DNA of 64,000 nt from the NCBI GenBank assembly GCA_017303355.1, contig JAFLCU010000005.1, positions 186,001 through 250,000 on the forward strand, in the 5' to 3' direction. Shown one piece after another: positions 50,892 through 59,353 of the stretch (the stretch's first letter is position 1; each line of letters opens with the position of its first letter). The notes under the pieces were generated by a model. That model ran no database searches. It saw only the letters and a program-made list of their open reading frames with translations, and was not told where the DNA came from. A program made the translations under genes and the position numbers. The stretch comes from Caulobacterales bacterium (GTDB lineage: Bacteria; Pseudomonadota; Alphaproteobacteria; Caulobacterales; Aquidulcibacteraceae).

Positions 50892-51628
50892 CCGGCGCGC
50901 TGCGCCAATTGCGCCAGCCCCAGCTTCAGCGCGAGCTTGCCCGAGCGCGCCGGCCAGCCCTCCGCCCGCTCCAGCGCCTCCAATCCGTCTTCATGCAAGC
51001 ACACGCGCTCCACCACGCGCCGCAGCATCGGCGCCAGCGCATCCAGCGCCTCCGCCACGCGGCGACGCGCATCGCTGTTGCGCAGCAGCGCGTTCTCGAC
51101 CGCGTTGCCAGGCCCGCGCGCACCGCCGCTTTGTGGCGGCGCCGACCAATCGGAGCCGCGCAGCAAGCCCGCTTGCCCCGCTTCCCAATCCGCGCGCAGA
51201 CGCGTCGCCACCGCGAGTTCATCGCCGTTCAGCCAGGAAGCGCCGGCGGCGTCGCGCAATCCAGCCAGGCGCTTGATCGCGGCGTTCGCCTCGACGCCAC
51301 GCGCACGCGCGAAACCGCCATCGCGCTTCACAATCGTACGCGCCACGATCGGCGCGTGTTGCGCAAGAAAGGCGTCGTCGGCCGCAACCGCTTCGCGCCG
51401 TACGCGCGCATCGCCGGCGGCGCTGAGCACATACGTGCCCACATCGCGCGCCGCGCTCAGCGCGCCAGCCGCCACAAGCTCGCGCACCTCCTCACGCGTC
51501 AGCCGCGCGACCGCGCGCCTACGCCGATCGCCCGCGAGAAACACGCCGTAGCCCGCGCCTGTGCGCACCGGCGCCAAGAGCGCGCGCGGTTCAGCCAGAC
51601 GCGATAGCGCCCGCGCCACCGCGCTCAT
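50888..51628 (-). CDS. gafZ: GafZ-like DUF6456 protein, probable GTA co-activator
   Basis: 246 residues from the ATG at 51628, which overlaps the upstream gene stop (ATGA). N-terminal region with a winged-helix look (RALSRLAEPRALLAPV, LTREEVRELVAAGALS), then the DUF6456 domain (about 145-240; RGPGNAVENALLRNSDARRRVAEALDALAPMLRRVV in parts). In Caulobacter, GafY and GafZ together switch on the GTA cluster; in Rhodobacter the two parts are fused as GafA, with a sigma-like C-terminal part. Assignment rests on domain type, order and the presence of a GTA cluster here. Confidence 0.75.
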   Translation of the reverse strand: MSAVARALSRLAEPRALLAPVRTGAGYGVFLAGDRRRRAVARLTREEVRELVAAGALSAARDVGTYVLSAAGDARVRREAVAADDAFLAQHAPIVARTIVKRDGGFARARGVEANAAIKRLAGLRDAAGASWLNGDELAVATRLRADWEAGQAGLLRGSDWSAPPQSGGARGPGNAVENALLRNSDARRRVAEALDALAPMLRRVVERVCLHEDGLEALERAEGWPARSGKLALKLGLAQLAQRAG

Positions 51629-51981
51629 CGCAGCACCTCGGGCGTACGCCGCTGATGCGACGGCGGCGCGCGGCGCAGCATCAATTCGAGCCCACGGATC
51701 CAGAACTCGAAGCGATCGTCCTCGCGCTTGTCCTCGATCACGTGGCACGCATGCGCGACCGTTGAACGATCGCGGCCAAACGCGATCGCCACGCGCTGCA
51801 AGCTGAGTTCGAACCCGACATGGCAAAGATACATCGCCACTTGCCGCGCAAACGCCTCGCGCCGCTTTCCGCGCTTCAATCGCAATATGACGTCCGTGGA
51901 TACCCCGAGCGCATAGCTCGCGACGTTGGCCGCCAAACGCGCCGACGCCTCATCCTCCGCTCGTTGAGCGAGCACATCCAT
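51625..51981 (-). CDS. gafY: GafY-like DnaA-domain-IV DNA-binding protein
   Basis: 118 residues containing a DnaA-type helix-turn-helix (about 43-85): FARQVAMYLCHVGFELSLQRVA then FGRDRSTVAHACHVIED, matching the DnaA signature around residues 71-80. It has no AAA+ ATPase part, so it is not the replication initiator. The N-terminal GafA part and GafY have such a domain. Coupled to gafZ by a four-base overlap. AGGAA precedes the ATG closely. Alternative: another small DnaA-C regulator. Confidence 0.78.
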   Translation of the reverse strand: MDVLAQRAEDEASARLAANVASYALGVSTDVILRLKRGKRREAFARQVAMYLCHVGFELSLQRVAIAFGRDRSTVAHACHVIEDKREDDRFEFWIRGLELMLRRAPPSHQRRTPEVLR

Positions 51982-52052
51982 CTTTTCCTAAGCTCCTAAT
52001 CCGACCGCATGCCCCCATGCCGATCGGCAGGATAAGCGCAGCCCAGAGCTGT

Positions 52053-52095
52053 AGGATAGACTTTTTACCTATATTGCGGATTTTTTTCCTATCCA
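52053..52095 (-). promoter_or_regulatory. AT-rich inverted repeat upstream of gafY
   Basis: GGATAG (52054-52059) and CTATCC (52089-52094) flank an AT-rich core (about 70% A+T) that stands out sharply from the surrounding sequence. It is about 70-110 bases upstream of the gafY start and touches the stop codon of mucR. MucR-type proteins prefer AT-rich DNA, so this could be a control site for the GTA activator operon. Inference only. Confidence 0.35.
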
Positions 52096-52493
52096 CCCTT
52101 GCGGCTGGTCCCGAGCCCCATGCGCTTGGCGAGCGTTGAGCGCTCCTTGGCATAGTTCGGCGCCACCATCGGGTAATCGTGCGGCAGGCCCCATTTGGCG
52201 CGGTATTCGTCCGGATTCATGCCGTAGCGGGTACGCAGATGGCGCTTCAAGGATTTGAATTTCTTGCCATCTTCCAAGCAGATGATGAAATCCGGGGTGA
52301 TCGACTTCTTCACCGCCACCGCCGGCTCCGGCGTGGTTTCGGGCGCTTGGGCGGGCGCGTCGGCAATGTCTTGCAGCGCCGAATAGACCGTGCGGATCAG
52401 GCCCGGCAGGTCCTGCGAAGCAATCGTGTTGGCGGAGACGTAGGCGGAGACGATCTTTGCCGCCATGCCGACCAAGTCTTTTTGTTGATCCAT
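52089..52493 (-). CDS. MucR/Ros-family transcriptional regulator
   Basis: 134 residues: N-terminal oligomerisation region (MAAKIVSAYVSANTI), a Pro/Ala linker (45-62) and a Ros-type zinc-finger DNA-binding domain (about 66-125) with Cys72, KKFKSLKRHLRTRYGMNP and EYRAKWGLPHDYPMVAPNYA. The second cysteine of the classical finger is replaced by Asp75, common in MucR. Caulobacter MucR proteins act in the CtrA network. The 146 bases upstream (52494-52639) hold its promoter, with no clear -35/-10 box. Confidence 0.93.
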   Translation of the reverse strand: MDQQKDLVGMAAKIVSAYVSANTIASQDLPGLIRTVYSALQDIADAPAQAPETTPEPAVAVKKSITPDFIICLEDGKKFKSLKRHLRTRYGMNPDEYRAKWGLPHDYPMVAPNYAKERSTLAKRMGLGTSRKGG

Positions 52494-52639
52494 AACGAAC
52501 TCACCGCCCGTAAAGACAAGCCAGGTCTAGTACAGGAAACGATCCCGGCTCCGCAAGCGATTTGCCTCGGTTTTATTCGAATTGCTTTGATTTCATGCCA
52601 GTCTTGGTTTTCGATTACTGAAATCACGGCCCAGATTGG

Positions 52640-54337
52640 CTAACGTGCGAAAAGCATCAGCCCCAGCACCCCGCTGATTACCGCGATCTGCACAAAGCTG
52701 GCGATCGAGGTGGCGTAGGGGCGGTCGCACCGGCTGATCCAGCCTTCCACCGCCGCCGCGATCGCCCGCGCCACGCCGCGCGACAGCTCCTGCCAGGCCC
52801 CATAGGCGCGCAGCAGCAGCACCCCGCTCCAGCGTCCCGCGCTGGCCAGCGGCCCCCTATAGAGCGCGTCGATGTCCAGGAGCTGCGCAAAATTGGCTTT
52901 TGGGCTAAGCCCAAACACTCTGAACGCCACGCCCAGCAGCCCAGCGACCCCCAGCAGCTCCAATTGCGGCGCCAATCGATCGATCGCGAACGCATCGAAC
53001 GAGAGCTCCGCCGGCATCAGCCCATAGAGCCAGCGCGGCGCCAGCCCCACCGAGATGCAGAAGAAGCTCGCCAGTCCCGCGCCCAGCAACATCGAATACG
53101 GCGCTTCGTTCATGCGCGGCGGCCGCGCCAGCGGCCTGTAGGCGGCCAGCACGATGCGCAGCGTCAGGCTCACCAGCAGCACCGCCGGCAGCGCCGCGAT
53201 CAGTGTCCAGAGCCAAAGCTTCTCCCATTCCGCCGTCGCCTGCAGCGCCACCGTGTGCGTGGCGTAGAGCGCAAAGCCGGGTGCGGCCGAAACCGCGAGC
53301 CCCGCGCCGATCAGCAAGAACGACGTGATCGGCATCGCCCGCGACAAGCCTGCCAGCGCCGAGACGCGCGCGGCGGCGCCGACACGCTCGACCACCGCGC
53401 CAAGCGTGGCCTGCAACGCCATGAAGGCAAAGATCGCCGTGAACGCCGTGCCTTCGGCCGCGGCCATCGCCAGCGGCGCGCCATCGCCGATCAGCGCCAC
53501 GCACACGCCCGTCTGCGCCATCAGGGCATAGGCGCCGGCGCGGCGCAGATCGTCCTCGGCCGCCGCGTAGAACGCGCCGATCACGATCATGGCCGCGCCA
53601 ATCGCCAGCAGCAGCGGCTCGCCCGGAAAGAAGCGCGCGAGCCCGTAAACGCCGAGCATCGTCGTCATCGCCGTCAGCGCCACGCCGCCGACCGGCGACG
53701 CATGCGAGACCGCATCCTTCAGCCACACATGCGCGAGCGGCGCGCCGACGCGGATCATCAAGGCGGCGAAGATGAAGCCGCCGCCGATCGTGGCGACATC
53801 CAAACGCCCAAGCACGGCGCTTTGCGCGCCTGACGACAAATGAAACGCGACGCCCACCAGAAACAGCAAACCTTCAAGCCCATGCCAGATCAGCAAGCGC
53901 CCGCCGGCCCGATTGGCGTCCTCCAGCGTCGAACAGAACACCAGCCACGCGGCCGCCAGCCCCGCGAGCGAGGCGGACGCCACGAAGCTGATCAGATCGC
54001 CCACGAACAGCGCCGATACCGCGCCGCCGCACATCGTCAGGATCGCGGCGTCCTCGTAGCGATTGCGCCGCGCGCCCGAATAGATCGCCACGATGATCAG
54101 CGCGAGCAGCAGCGCGATGCCGAAGATGCGATTGAGCGCGTCGAGATTGAGCAGCACCACCGGCAGGCCCATTTGCGCCATCGCCGAGGCCGCGCCGAAT
54201 TCGTGATCGAGCAAAAGCCACAGCGCCAGCACCGCGGCGCCCGCCATCGTCGGCGCGCGCAAGCCGCGCGGCGCGGCGAGCACCAGGAACACCGCCAGCA
54301 ACGGCACGAAACCGGGATTAAGAGTGAGCGCCAGCAT
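52640..54337 (-). CDS. Proton-conducting antiporter subunit, MrpD/NuoL-like (565 aa)
   Basis: Large membrane subunit with about 14-16 helices. The channel-family pattern is visible: RVGAPLAHVWLKDAVSHASPVGGVAL (quasi-conserved Lys and His), YAAAEDDLRRAGAYALMAQTG. An extra C-terminal extension (about 470-565) with long amphipathic helix character resembles NuoL-type tails. Last gene of a ten-gene operon; start overlaps the small preceding gene by 20 bases. One of three homologous channel subunits in the operon. Confidence 0.85.
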   Translation of the reverse strand: MLALTLNPGFVPLLAVFLVLAAPRGLRAPTMAGAAVLALWLLLDHEFGAASAMAQMGLPVVLLNLDALNRIFGIALLLALIIVAIYSGARRNRYEDAAILTMCGGAVSALFVGDLISFVASASLAGLAAAWLVFCSTLEDANRAGGRLLIWHGLEGLLFLVGVAFHLSSGAQSAVLGRLDVATIGGGFIFAALMIRVGAPLAHVWLKDAVSHASPVGGVALTAMTTMLGVYGLARFFPGEPLLLAIGAAMIVIGAFYAAAEDDLRRAGAYALMAQTGVCVALIGDGAPLAMAAAEGTAFTAIFAFMALQATLGAVVERVGAAARVSALAGLSRAMPITSFLLIGAGLAVSAAPGFALYATHTVALQATAEWEKLWLWTLIAALPAVLLVSLTLRIVLAAYRPLARPPRMNEAPYSMLLGAGLASFFCISVGLAPRWLYGLMPAELSFDAFAIDRLAPQLELLGVAGLLGVAFRVFGLSPKANFAQLLDIDALYRGPLASAGRWSGVLLLRAYGAWQELSRGVARAIAAAVEGWISRCDRPYATSIASFVQIAVISGVLGLMLFAR

Positions 54338-54593
54338 CGCCGCCCTCCTCTTCGATCGGCGCGGGCGGCCTGCGCCGCAAGATCAGCAACGCCGCGCGCG
54401 CCGCCAGCACGGAAAACACCGCCGCACCCGCGCCGATCGCGGCAGCGCCGCCAGGCTCCGCGCCGATCCAGAAATTGCCGCGCGCGCGCACGGCGAAATC
54501 GAAGCCGAGCCCCACCGCGGCCGCGACAAAGCAAAACAGGATCGCGACGCCGACAAGGCCGCTCTGCGAGGGAGGTTGCGGACGTTTGCTCAT
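54318..54593 (-). CDS. Small two-helix membrane subunit of the antiporter operon (91 aa)
   Basis: ATG at 54593 overlaps the preceding gene stop (ATGA). Two membrane helices (about residues 12-34, GVAILFCFVAAAVGLGFDFAV in part, and 45-71) and charged ends. No family recognised by eye. Its place between two large channel subunits, with coupling on both sides, implies it is a structural subunit of the complex. Confidence 0.75.
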   Translation of the reverse strand: MSKRPQPPSQSGLVGVAILFCFVAAAVGLGFDFAVRARGNFWIGAEPGGAAAIGAGAAVFSVLAARAALLILRRRPPAPIEEEGGDAGAHS

Positions 54594-56071
54594 GATCGTG
54601 GCGTCCACATCGGCGCAAGGTACGAAGCCAGTGGGTCCGCGAACAACAACAACGCCAAGGTCGCCAGCGCGCCAAGCACCACGGGCGCGGCAAGCAAGAT
54701 CGAAGCGCCGTCCGGGCGCTTGAACGCATCCGTTGGCGCACGCCCCGCCAGCGCGCTCACCGCCAGCGGCCCCAGATGCGCGAAGGTGAGAATCGCCGCC
54801 AGCGCAACGAGGCCCGCCGCCCACACCAGCCCCGCGCCCGTCGAGGCCGTGATCAGCCAGAGCTTCGACCACGCGCCCGCGAACGGCGGCAAGCCGATCA
54901 TCGAGGCCGACGCCACGGCAAAGCCCGCGAACGTCCACGGCATGATGCGGCCAAGCCCCGAATAATCCGCCACGCGCTCGCGCGTCGTCACCGCCACCGT
55001 CGTACCGACAGCCATCAGCAAGGTCGCCGACGCGCACGAGAACGCCACCACCTGCAGCGCCGCCGCGAACAATCCGGCCGGCAGCGCCAGCAGCACGCCA
55101 ATCGCCACCGCCAAGATTTGCGCCATCGCCGAATACGCCAAGCGCTCGCGCACATCTTGCCGCGACAACGCGATCAACGCCGCGCCGCCCATGCCCACAC
55201 CCGCAAGCAAGATCAGACCGCGCGACGCCAGCGTCGCGTCGTCCATGCTTTCGCTGTGCAGCGCTGGGCCAAACACGTAGGCCGCAATCTTCAGCAGCCC
55301 GATCGCGCCGGCAGGCAACACAGCGAGCGCCTGGATCGTCACGAGAGCGGGCGAATCCGCCACGCTCGTCGCCGCGAGCCAGCGATGCAGCGGCGGCATC
55401 GCCGCCATGGCGAGGCCAAGCACGTAGAGCACCAGCAGCACATTGGCCGTCAGCGCATCCACGCGCCCCGCCAAAACGCCGCCCGGCTGAAACTCCAGCG
55501 CGCTGGTGATCGCGTAGGTCCACACCATCGCCGGCAGCAGCAGGCCCACCGATGCAGTCAGCAATGTCGCCAAAAACGCGCGCGCCGCCTTGCGCGAGTC
55601 CTCGTCGCCGCGATGCGCAACGAGGGGAAACACCGCCAGGATCAAGCCCTGATAGGCCACGAAGAACGTGAACAGATTTGCCGAAAACGCGACCGCCATG
55701 GTCGCCGCGTTCGCGAGCGCAATGAACGCCATCTGCCGCGCCGGCGCCTTCTCGTGCGTCGCGCGCGCATAGCCTGCCGTGTGCAACGCGTGCAGCACGC
55801 CAAGCCCGGAGAGCACCGCCGCCATCAACGCGCCCAGCGGCTCAACATGAAACGCCAGGTCCACATTCGGCAACGGCCGCGCCAAAACGAGCCGCACCGC
55901 CTCGCCGTGCGCCGCCGCGCTCAGAAGCGACGCGCACGCCAGCGCCGTCAGCAGCGTCATCCCCACATGCACCGCGTCGCGCAAGCCCGGCGGACGCGCC
56001 AAGGCCAGCACCAGCAAGGTCTGCGCGGCCGGCGCGCCAAGCGCGATCAGCAGCGCGAGTTCAGCGCTCAT
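54590..56071 (-). CDS. Proton-conducting antiporter subunit, MrpD-like (493 aa)
   Basis: About 14 membrane helices. Channel-family features: YQGLILAVFPLVAHRG (the conserved acidic position near helix 5 appears altered), MPPLHRWLAATSVADSPALVTIQ and ERLAYSAMAQILAV. The ATG at 56071 overlaps the preceding gene stop by four bases; a longer upstream frame enters that gene. Second of three homologous large subunits. Confidence 0.87.
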   Translation of the reverse strand: MSAELALLIALGAPAAQTLLVLALARPPGLRDAVHVGMTLLTALACASLLSAAAHGEAVRLVLARPLPNVDLAFHVEPLGALMAAVLSGLGVLHALHTAGYARATHEKAPARQMAFIALANAATMAVAFSANLFTFFVAYQGLILAVFPLVAHRGDEDSRKAARAFLATLLTASVGLLLPAMVWTYAITSALEFQPGGVLAGRVDALTANVLLVLYVLGLAMAAMPPLHRWLAATSVADSPALVTIQALAVLPAGAIGLLKIAAYVFGPALHSESMDDATLASRGLILLAGVGMGGAALIALSRQDVRERLAYSAMAQILAVAIGVLLALPAGLFAAALQVVAFSCASATLLMAVGTTVAVTTRERVADYSGLGRIMPWTFAGFAVASASMIGLPPFAGAWSKLWLITASTGAGLVWAAGLVALAAILTFAHLGPLAVSALAGRAPTDAFKRPDGASILLAAPVVLGALATLALLLFADPLASYLAPMWTPRS

Positions 56072-57531
56072 GGTCCGCCTCCCGCCACGAACGCCGTCGC
56101 AGCATCCGCCGCGCGCAGCAGCAAGGTCGGGGCAAAGCCCAGGCAGATCGCCGCGATCGCGGAGATCATTGCCGGCGCGCCGGCAATGCCCCATGCGCCC
56201 GCGCCCGCTTCCTGCGTCGCCACCGCGCGGCGGAAATAGAGCCGCTCAATCAGCCGTCCGCCGAAGAACACGCCCGCGAGCGACGTTACGATCACCGCGC
56301 CCGCCGCCCACCACCAACCAGCGCCCACGCCCGCTTCCACCAAGCGCCAGCGTCCAAGGAAACCCAAGGTCAGCGGCGCGCCCATCAAGCTGATCGCGCT
56401 CGCGGTGATGGCCACGCCAGCGAGCGGCGCGCGACGGCCCATGCCGTCCAGCGCGTCGAGCGAACGCGCCCCGCCAACACCGATCGCGGCGCCCGTGAAC
56501 AACGCCAGCATCGCCGCCAATGTCGCGAACGCCTGCACCAGAGCCGCGGCGAACCCCGCCGGCGAGCCAAGCGCCGCGCACAAAAGCGCGACACCGCATT
56601 GCGCCACGCACGCATAAGCCGCGAGCCGGCGCAGATTGCGCGCGCCCACCGCTTGCACCGAACCAATCACAACGCTCGCCGCGCCCAGCGCCGCCAGCAC
56701 AGCGGACACGCCAGCCCCCAGCGCGGGCGCGGGCGCGGCGTGCGCGGCAAAGCGCACGATCACGAACACACCGCCCAGCATGCCCAGCACGCCCAGCGCC
56801 AGCACAGCAGGTCCCGACGCCCGGCCCATCGCCGCACCCAGCCAGAAATTCAACGGCGCGGCGCCCGCCTTCAACGCAAGCCCCGCCAGCATCAACCCAA
56901 CGCCGCTCGCCGCCAGGCCCGGCGCGCGGATCAAGGCGGCGGAGAGATAGAACACGTCCGTCGATCCAATCGCGCGCCACAGCAACGCCGCGCCCAACAA
57001 GAACAGCGCAGCACCTACGCCGCCGGCGATCAACATGCGCAACGCGCCGTTCAGCGCGCCGCGCTCGGCCGAGAGCGCCACCATCGCCACGCTGGCCAGC
57101 CACGCGATCTCCGCGCCCGCGAACACACCCAGCGCGTCCGACGCGAACAGCGCACCGCTCCAGCCGGCGACGACGCATAAGAGCAGCGCCATCACATACG
57201 GCCCCGTGCGCGAAGACGCTTCCGCGATGAAGGCGCCTGCCGTGATCGCGACAAGCGCGCCCGCCGTGTTCAGCGCCGCCGCACCAAACAGGCTCACGCC
57301 GTCAGCACGCAGCGCCAGTCCCTCGACCGCGCCAATCGGCGCATCGCCCCAAACCAACACGCGCAGCGCCGCGTCCACGCTGAACACAGCGGCCGCGATG
57401 CTCGCCGCGATCCCCAGCACCCACGCCAGGCGCCGCGACGGCGATACAAACGCCAGCGCCGCTCCCGCCAGCAACGCCAGCAGCGTGAGCACCGGCGCAT
57501 GCAAGCGCGCGAGTTCGAGATAGCCGCTCAC
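56068..57531 (-). CDS. Proton-conducting antiporter subunit, MrpD/NuoN-like (487 aa)
   Basis: About 14 helices; conserved Glu in AGAEIAWLASVAMVAL (helix 5 position) and Lys in LALKAGAAPLNFWLGAAMG, followed by AYACVAQCGVALL. These positions match the proton path residues of the MrpD/NuoN family, so this looks like the most canonical of the three large subunits. Four-base overlaps with both neighbours. Confidence 0.88.
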   Translation of the reverse strand: MSGYLELARLHAPVLTLLALLAGAALAFVSPSRRLAWVLGIAASIAAAVFSVDAALRVLVWGDAPIGAVEGLALRADGVSLFGAAALNTAGALVAITAGAFIAEASSRTGPYVMALLLCVVAGWSGALFASDALGVFAGAEIAWLASVAMVALSAERGALNGALRMLIAGGVGAALFLLGAALLWRAIGSTDVFYLSAALIRAPGLAASGVGLMLAGLALKAGAAPLNFWLGAAMGRASGPAVLALGVLGMLGGVFVIVRFAAHAAPAPALGAGVSAVLAALGAASVVIGSVQAVGARNLRRLAAYACVAQCGVALLCAALGSPAGFAAALVQAFATLAAMLALFTGAAIGVGGARSLDALDGMGRRAPLAGVAITASAISLMGAPLTLGFLGRWRLVEAGVGAGWWWAAGAVIVTSLAGVFFGGRLIERLYFRRAVATQEAGAGAWGIAGAPAMISAIAAICLGFAPTLLLRAADAATAFVAGGGP

Positions 57532-57851
57532 GCTTTCGGCTCCGCCGGCTCATCGACGCCGTCAGCGGAATCCAGCTCCGCCGCCTCGACCGCGCCATAA
57601 GCCTCCTGCACGCGCACGATCAGCGCCGCCGCCACCAGGAAATAGCCAAGCGCCACACCCGCGCCCAACATCAGCAGCGCCGCTGGCGCAGCCAGCGCGG
57701 CCGCGCCCACCAAGGCGCCCAGCATCGCGAACAAAAGCCCGACCACGCGCTTGACGAGATTCGTGGATGTCCACGCCGCGATCACGCCGATCAGCAGCAG
57801 CGTCGTCGCCATCGCCAGCAACAGGCGCGCAAGGATGGGATCAGCGCTCAC
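57528..57851 (-). CDS. mrpC: Antiporter subunit C (NuoK/MrpC-like)
   Basis: 107 residues from a GTG at 57851 that overlaps the mrpB stop (GTGA). Three membrane helices (about 5-25, 30-50, 58-80) with the NuoK-like LVKRVVGLLFAMLGAL core and an acidic C-terminal tail (EAAELDSADGVDEPAEP). Assigned by size, topology and operon position. Confidence 0.82.
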   Translation of the reverse strand: MSADPILARLLLAMATTLLLIGVIAAWTSTNLVKRVVGLLFAMLGALVGAAALAAPAALLMLGAGVALGYFLVAAALIVRVQEAYGAVEAAELDSADGVDEPAEPKA

Positions 57852-58231
57852 CACTCGCCATCCCGCAAGCTCGGCGCGCGGCCGAACAACACGCCGAGCG
57901 TCAGCGCCGCCATCGCCGCCGTCAGCGCGAACAAGCCGCCTTCGATCAGCGCTTGCGCGAACGCGAGCCGAGGCGCGCCGACGCCCACGCACACGACGAT
58001 CAATCCGCCCGCCGCCAAGAGCCGCCACGCCAGCGCCGGGAACGCACGCCGCGACGCCTCGGCGCCGAACACCAAGGCGTGCAGCGCCAGCGACAGCGCA
58101 AACATCAAGCCGGCCACGAAGCCGACGCCGGACGCCGCCGGCCACAACGCAAGCAGGCTCAACGCCACAAGTGCTACGATCGGCCCATAGGTGCGCGCCG
58201 CCGAGGCGATGATATGCGCGCCGCTCATCAT
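57848..58231 (-). CDS. mrpB: Antiporter subunit B-like (MnhB-related)
   Basis: 127 residues, four predicted helices (about 10-28, 33-52, 66-86, 92-113). The middle ALWPAASGVGFVAGLMFALSLALHALVFG and the FAQALIEGGLFALTAAMAAL segment resemble MnhB family proteins. Sits between the MbhD-like and C subunit genes with four-base overlaps. Confidence 0.78.
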   Translation of the reverse strand: MMSGAHIIASAARTYGPIVALVALSLLALWPAASGVGFVAGLMFALSLALHALVFGAEASRRAFPALAWRLLAAGGLIVVCVGVGAPRLAFAQALIEGGLFALTAAMAALTLGVLFGRAPSLRDGEW

Positions 58232-58707
58232 GAGCGCGGCTCCCGGTGCAACGCGCCGCGCTCACCATAGCCGAGCAAAGCCGCGCACGCGGCGGCGACG
58301 ACGAACACCAGCGGCGCAAGCCAGCCGCCGACAGCGTCCGGCAATGGCGCCGGCGCACGCGGAACAGGCGCGCCAAGTTCCGGCATCACCCAGAAAATCC
58401 CAAGCGCCAGCGCCAGCGCGGCGACGCCGCTCAACCAAGGCCGGGGCCGCCGCTGCGCCTTCGCCACGCGCGAACTCAGCAGCACCACCGCCAGCAAAAC
58501 AAGCGGCGCAAACAGCGCAAACACCAGCGCCATCGCGAGCGCGCCCTGGGCTGCGCCAAGCAACATGAAAGCCGCCGCGCACAAAGCGCCGCACGCGGCC
58601 AGATACATCGCCACGACAAACAGCGCGCGCGACATCAGCGCCGCGACCGCCATCGCCACGCTGGCCACAACCAGGATCAAAGCAAGCCAGTGCGCCGCGT
58701 CATTCAT
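58228..58707 (-). CDS. MbhD-like (DUF4040) antiporter subunit
   Basis: 159 residues with about four helices. The first half (RALFVVAMYLAACGALCAAAFMLLGAAQGALAMALVFAL in parts) corresponds to the MbhD/DUF4040 module, which in classical Mrp systems forms part of the C-terminal end of the large MrpA subunit. Here it is a stand-alone gene, as in membrane-bound hydrogenase operons. No hydrogenase genes are present. Confidence 0.75.
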   Translation of the reverse strand: MNDAAHWLALILVVASVAMAVAALMSRALFVVAMYLAACGALCAAAFMLLGAAQGALAMALVFALFAPLVLLAVVLLSSRVAKAQRRPRPWLSGVAALALALGIFWVMPELGAPVPRAPAPLPDAVGGWLAPLVFVVAAACAALLGYGERGALHREPRS

Positions 58708-59069
58708 GGCGCGTCACCCGCTGGCGGCGCGCCGGGGCGAGGCGCCGTGTAGCGCCCCGCGATCGGCGCCAAACCGCCCACATGCGCGGCGCTGCCGAAA
58801 ACATGCGACCAGATCGGCCCGATCACCCCCAACAGACCGGCAAGCACGATCAGGCGAAGCCCGATTTCGAAACTCGGCGCCACAAAAGCGAGCCCGATCG
58901 TCAGCAACACCGCGCCGAGCGGATCGGCGACGTTCGCCGCATGGATCCGCGTGTAGAGATCGGGAAAGCGCAGCACGCCCAGCACGCCGCCCAGCATGCA
59001 GAGGAGGCCCGCAAGCACCAGCAGGGCGCCCACGCTGAAGCGCACGAGATCGATCACGCCGTCCATCAC
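58704..59069 (-). CDS. mrpG: Antiporter subunit G
   Basis: 121 residues, three membrane helices. Strong MnhG pattern: GGVLGVLRFPDLYTRIHAANVADPLGAVLLTIGLAF in parts, with the conserved RFPD and TRIHA. Tail is Pro-rich. Four-base overlap with mrpF. Confidence 0.92.
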   Translation of the reverse strand: MMDGVIDLVRFSVGALLVLAGLLCMLGGVLGVLRFPDLYTRIHAANVADPLGAVLLTIGLAFVAPSFEIGLRLIVLAGLLGVIGPIWSHVFGSAAHVGGLAPIAGRYTAPRPGAPPAGDAP

Positions 59070-59353
59070 ACGTCCTCGCCGGCGCGCGCCAACGGCGTCT
59101 GGAAACTATGTGCGCGGAAAAATTTGAGCACGGCCACGCTCAGCACCAGCGCGCCCAGCACCAGCGCCAGCGCCACATCCACACCCCGCGTATCGCCGCC
59201 GATCACGGCCGCGGCCGCGCAGAGCAGCGCGCCTTGCGCCAGCAACGCTTTGGCCGCGAGCGCGCGATCATAGAGCGTCGGCCCCACGAACAGGCGCACC
59301 AGCATCAGCAAAGCCAGCGCGCAGAGGCCAATCGCGGCGACTAGGCCAATCAT
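59066..59353 (-). CDS. mrpF: Antiporter subunit F
   Basis: 95 residues, three helices, with the MnhF motif FVGPTLYDRALAAKALLAQ and conserved Asp in the first loop. Four-base overlaps with mrpE and mrpG. Confidence 0.92.
   Translation of the reverse strand: MIGLVAAIGLCALALLMLVRLFVGPTLYDRALAAKALLAQGALLCAAAAVIGGDTRGVDVALALVLGALVLSVAVLKFFRAHSFQTPLARAGEDV

Noticed and set aside
51625..51981. Replication initiator DnaA or an origin nearby
   Set aside because: Only the DNA-binding domain IV is present, without the AAA+ part, and I see no cluster of DnaA boxes.
58228..58707. Hydrogenase operon, because of the MbhD-like gene
   Set aside because: No nickel or iron-sulfur subunit genes occur in the window; the E, F and G genes mark a cation antiporter.
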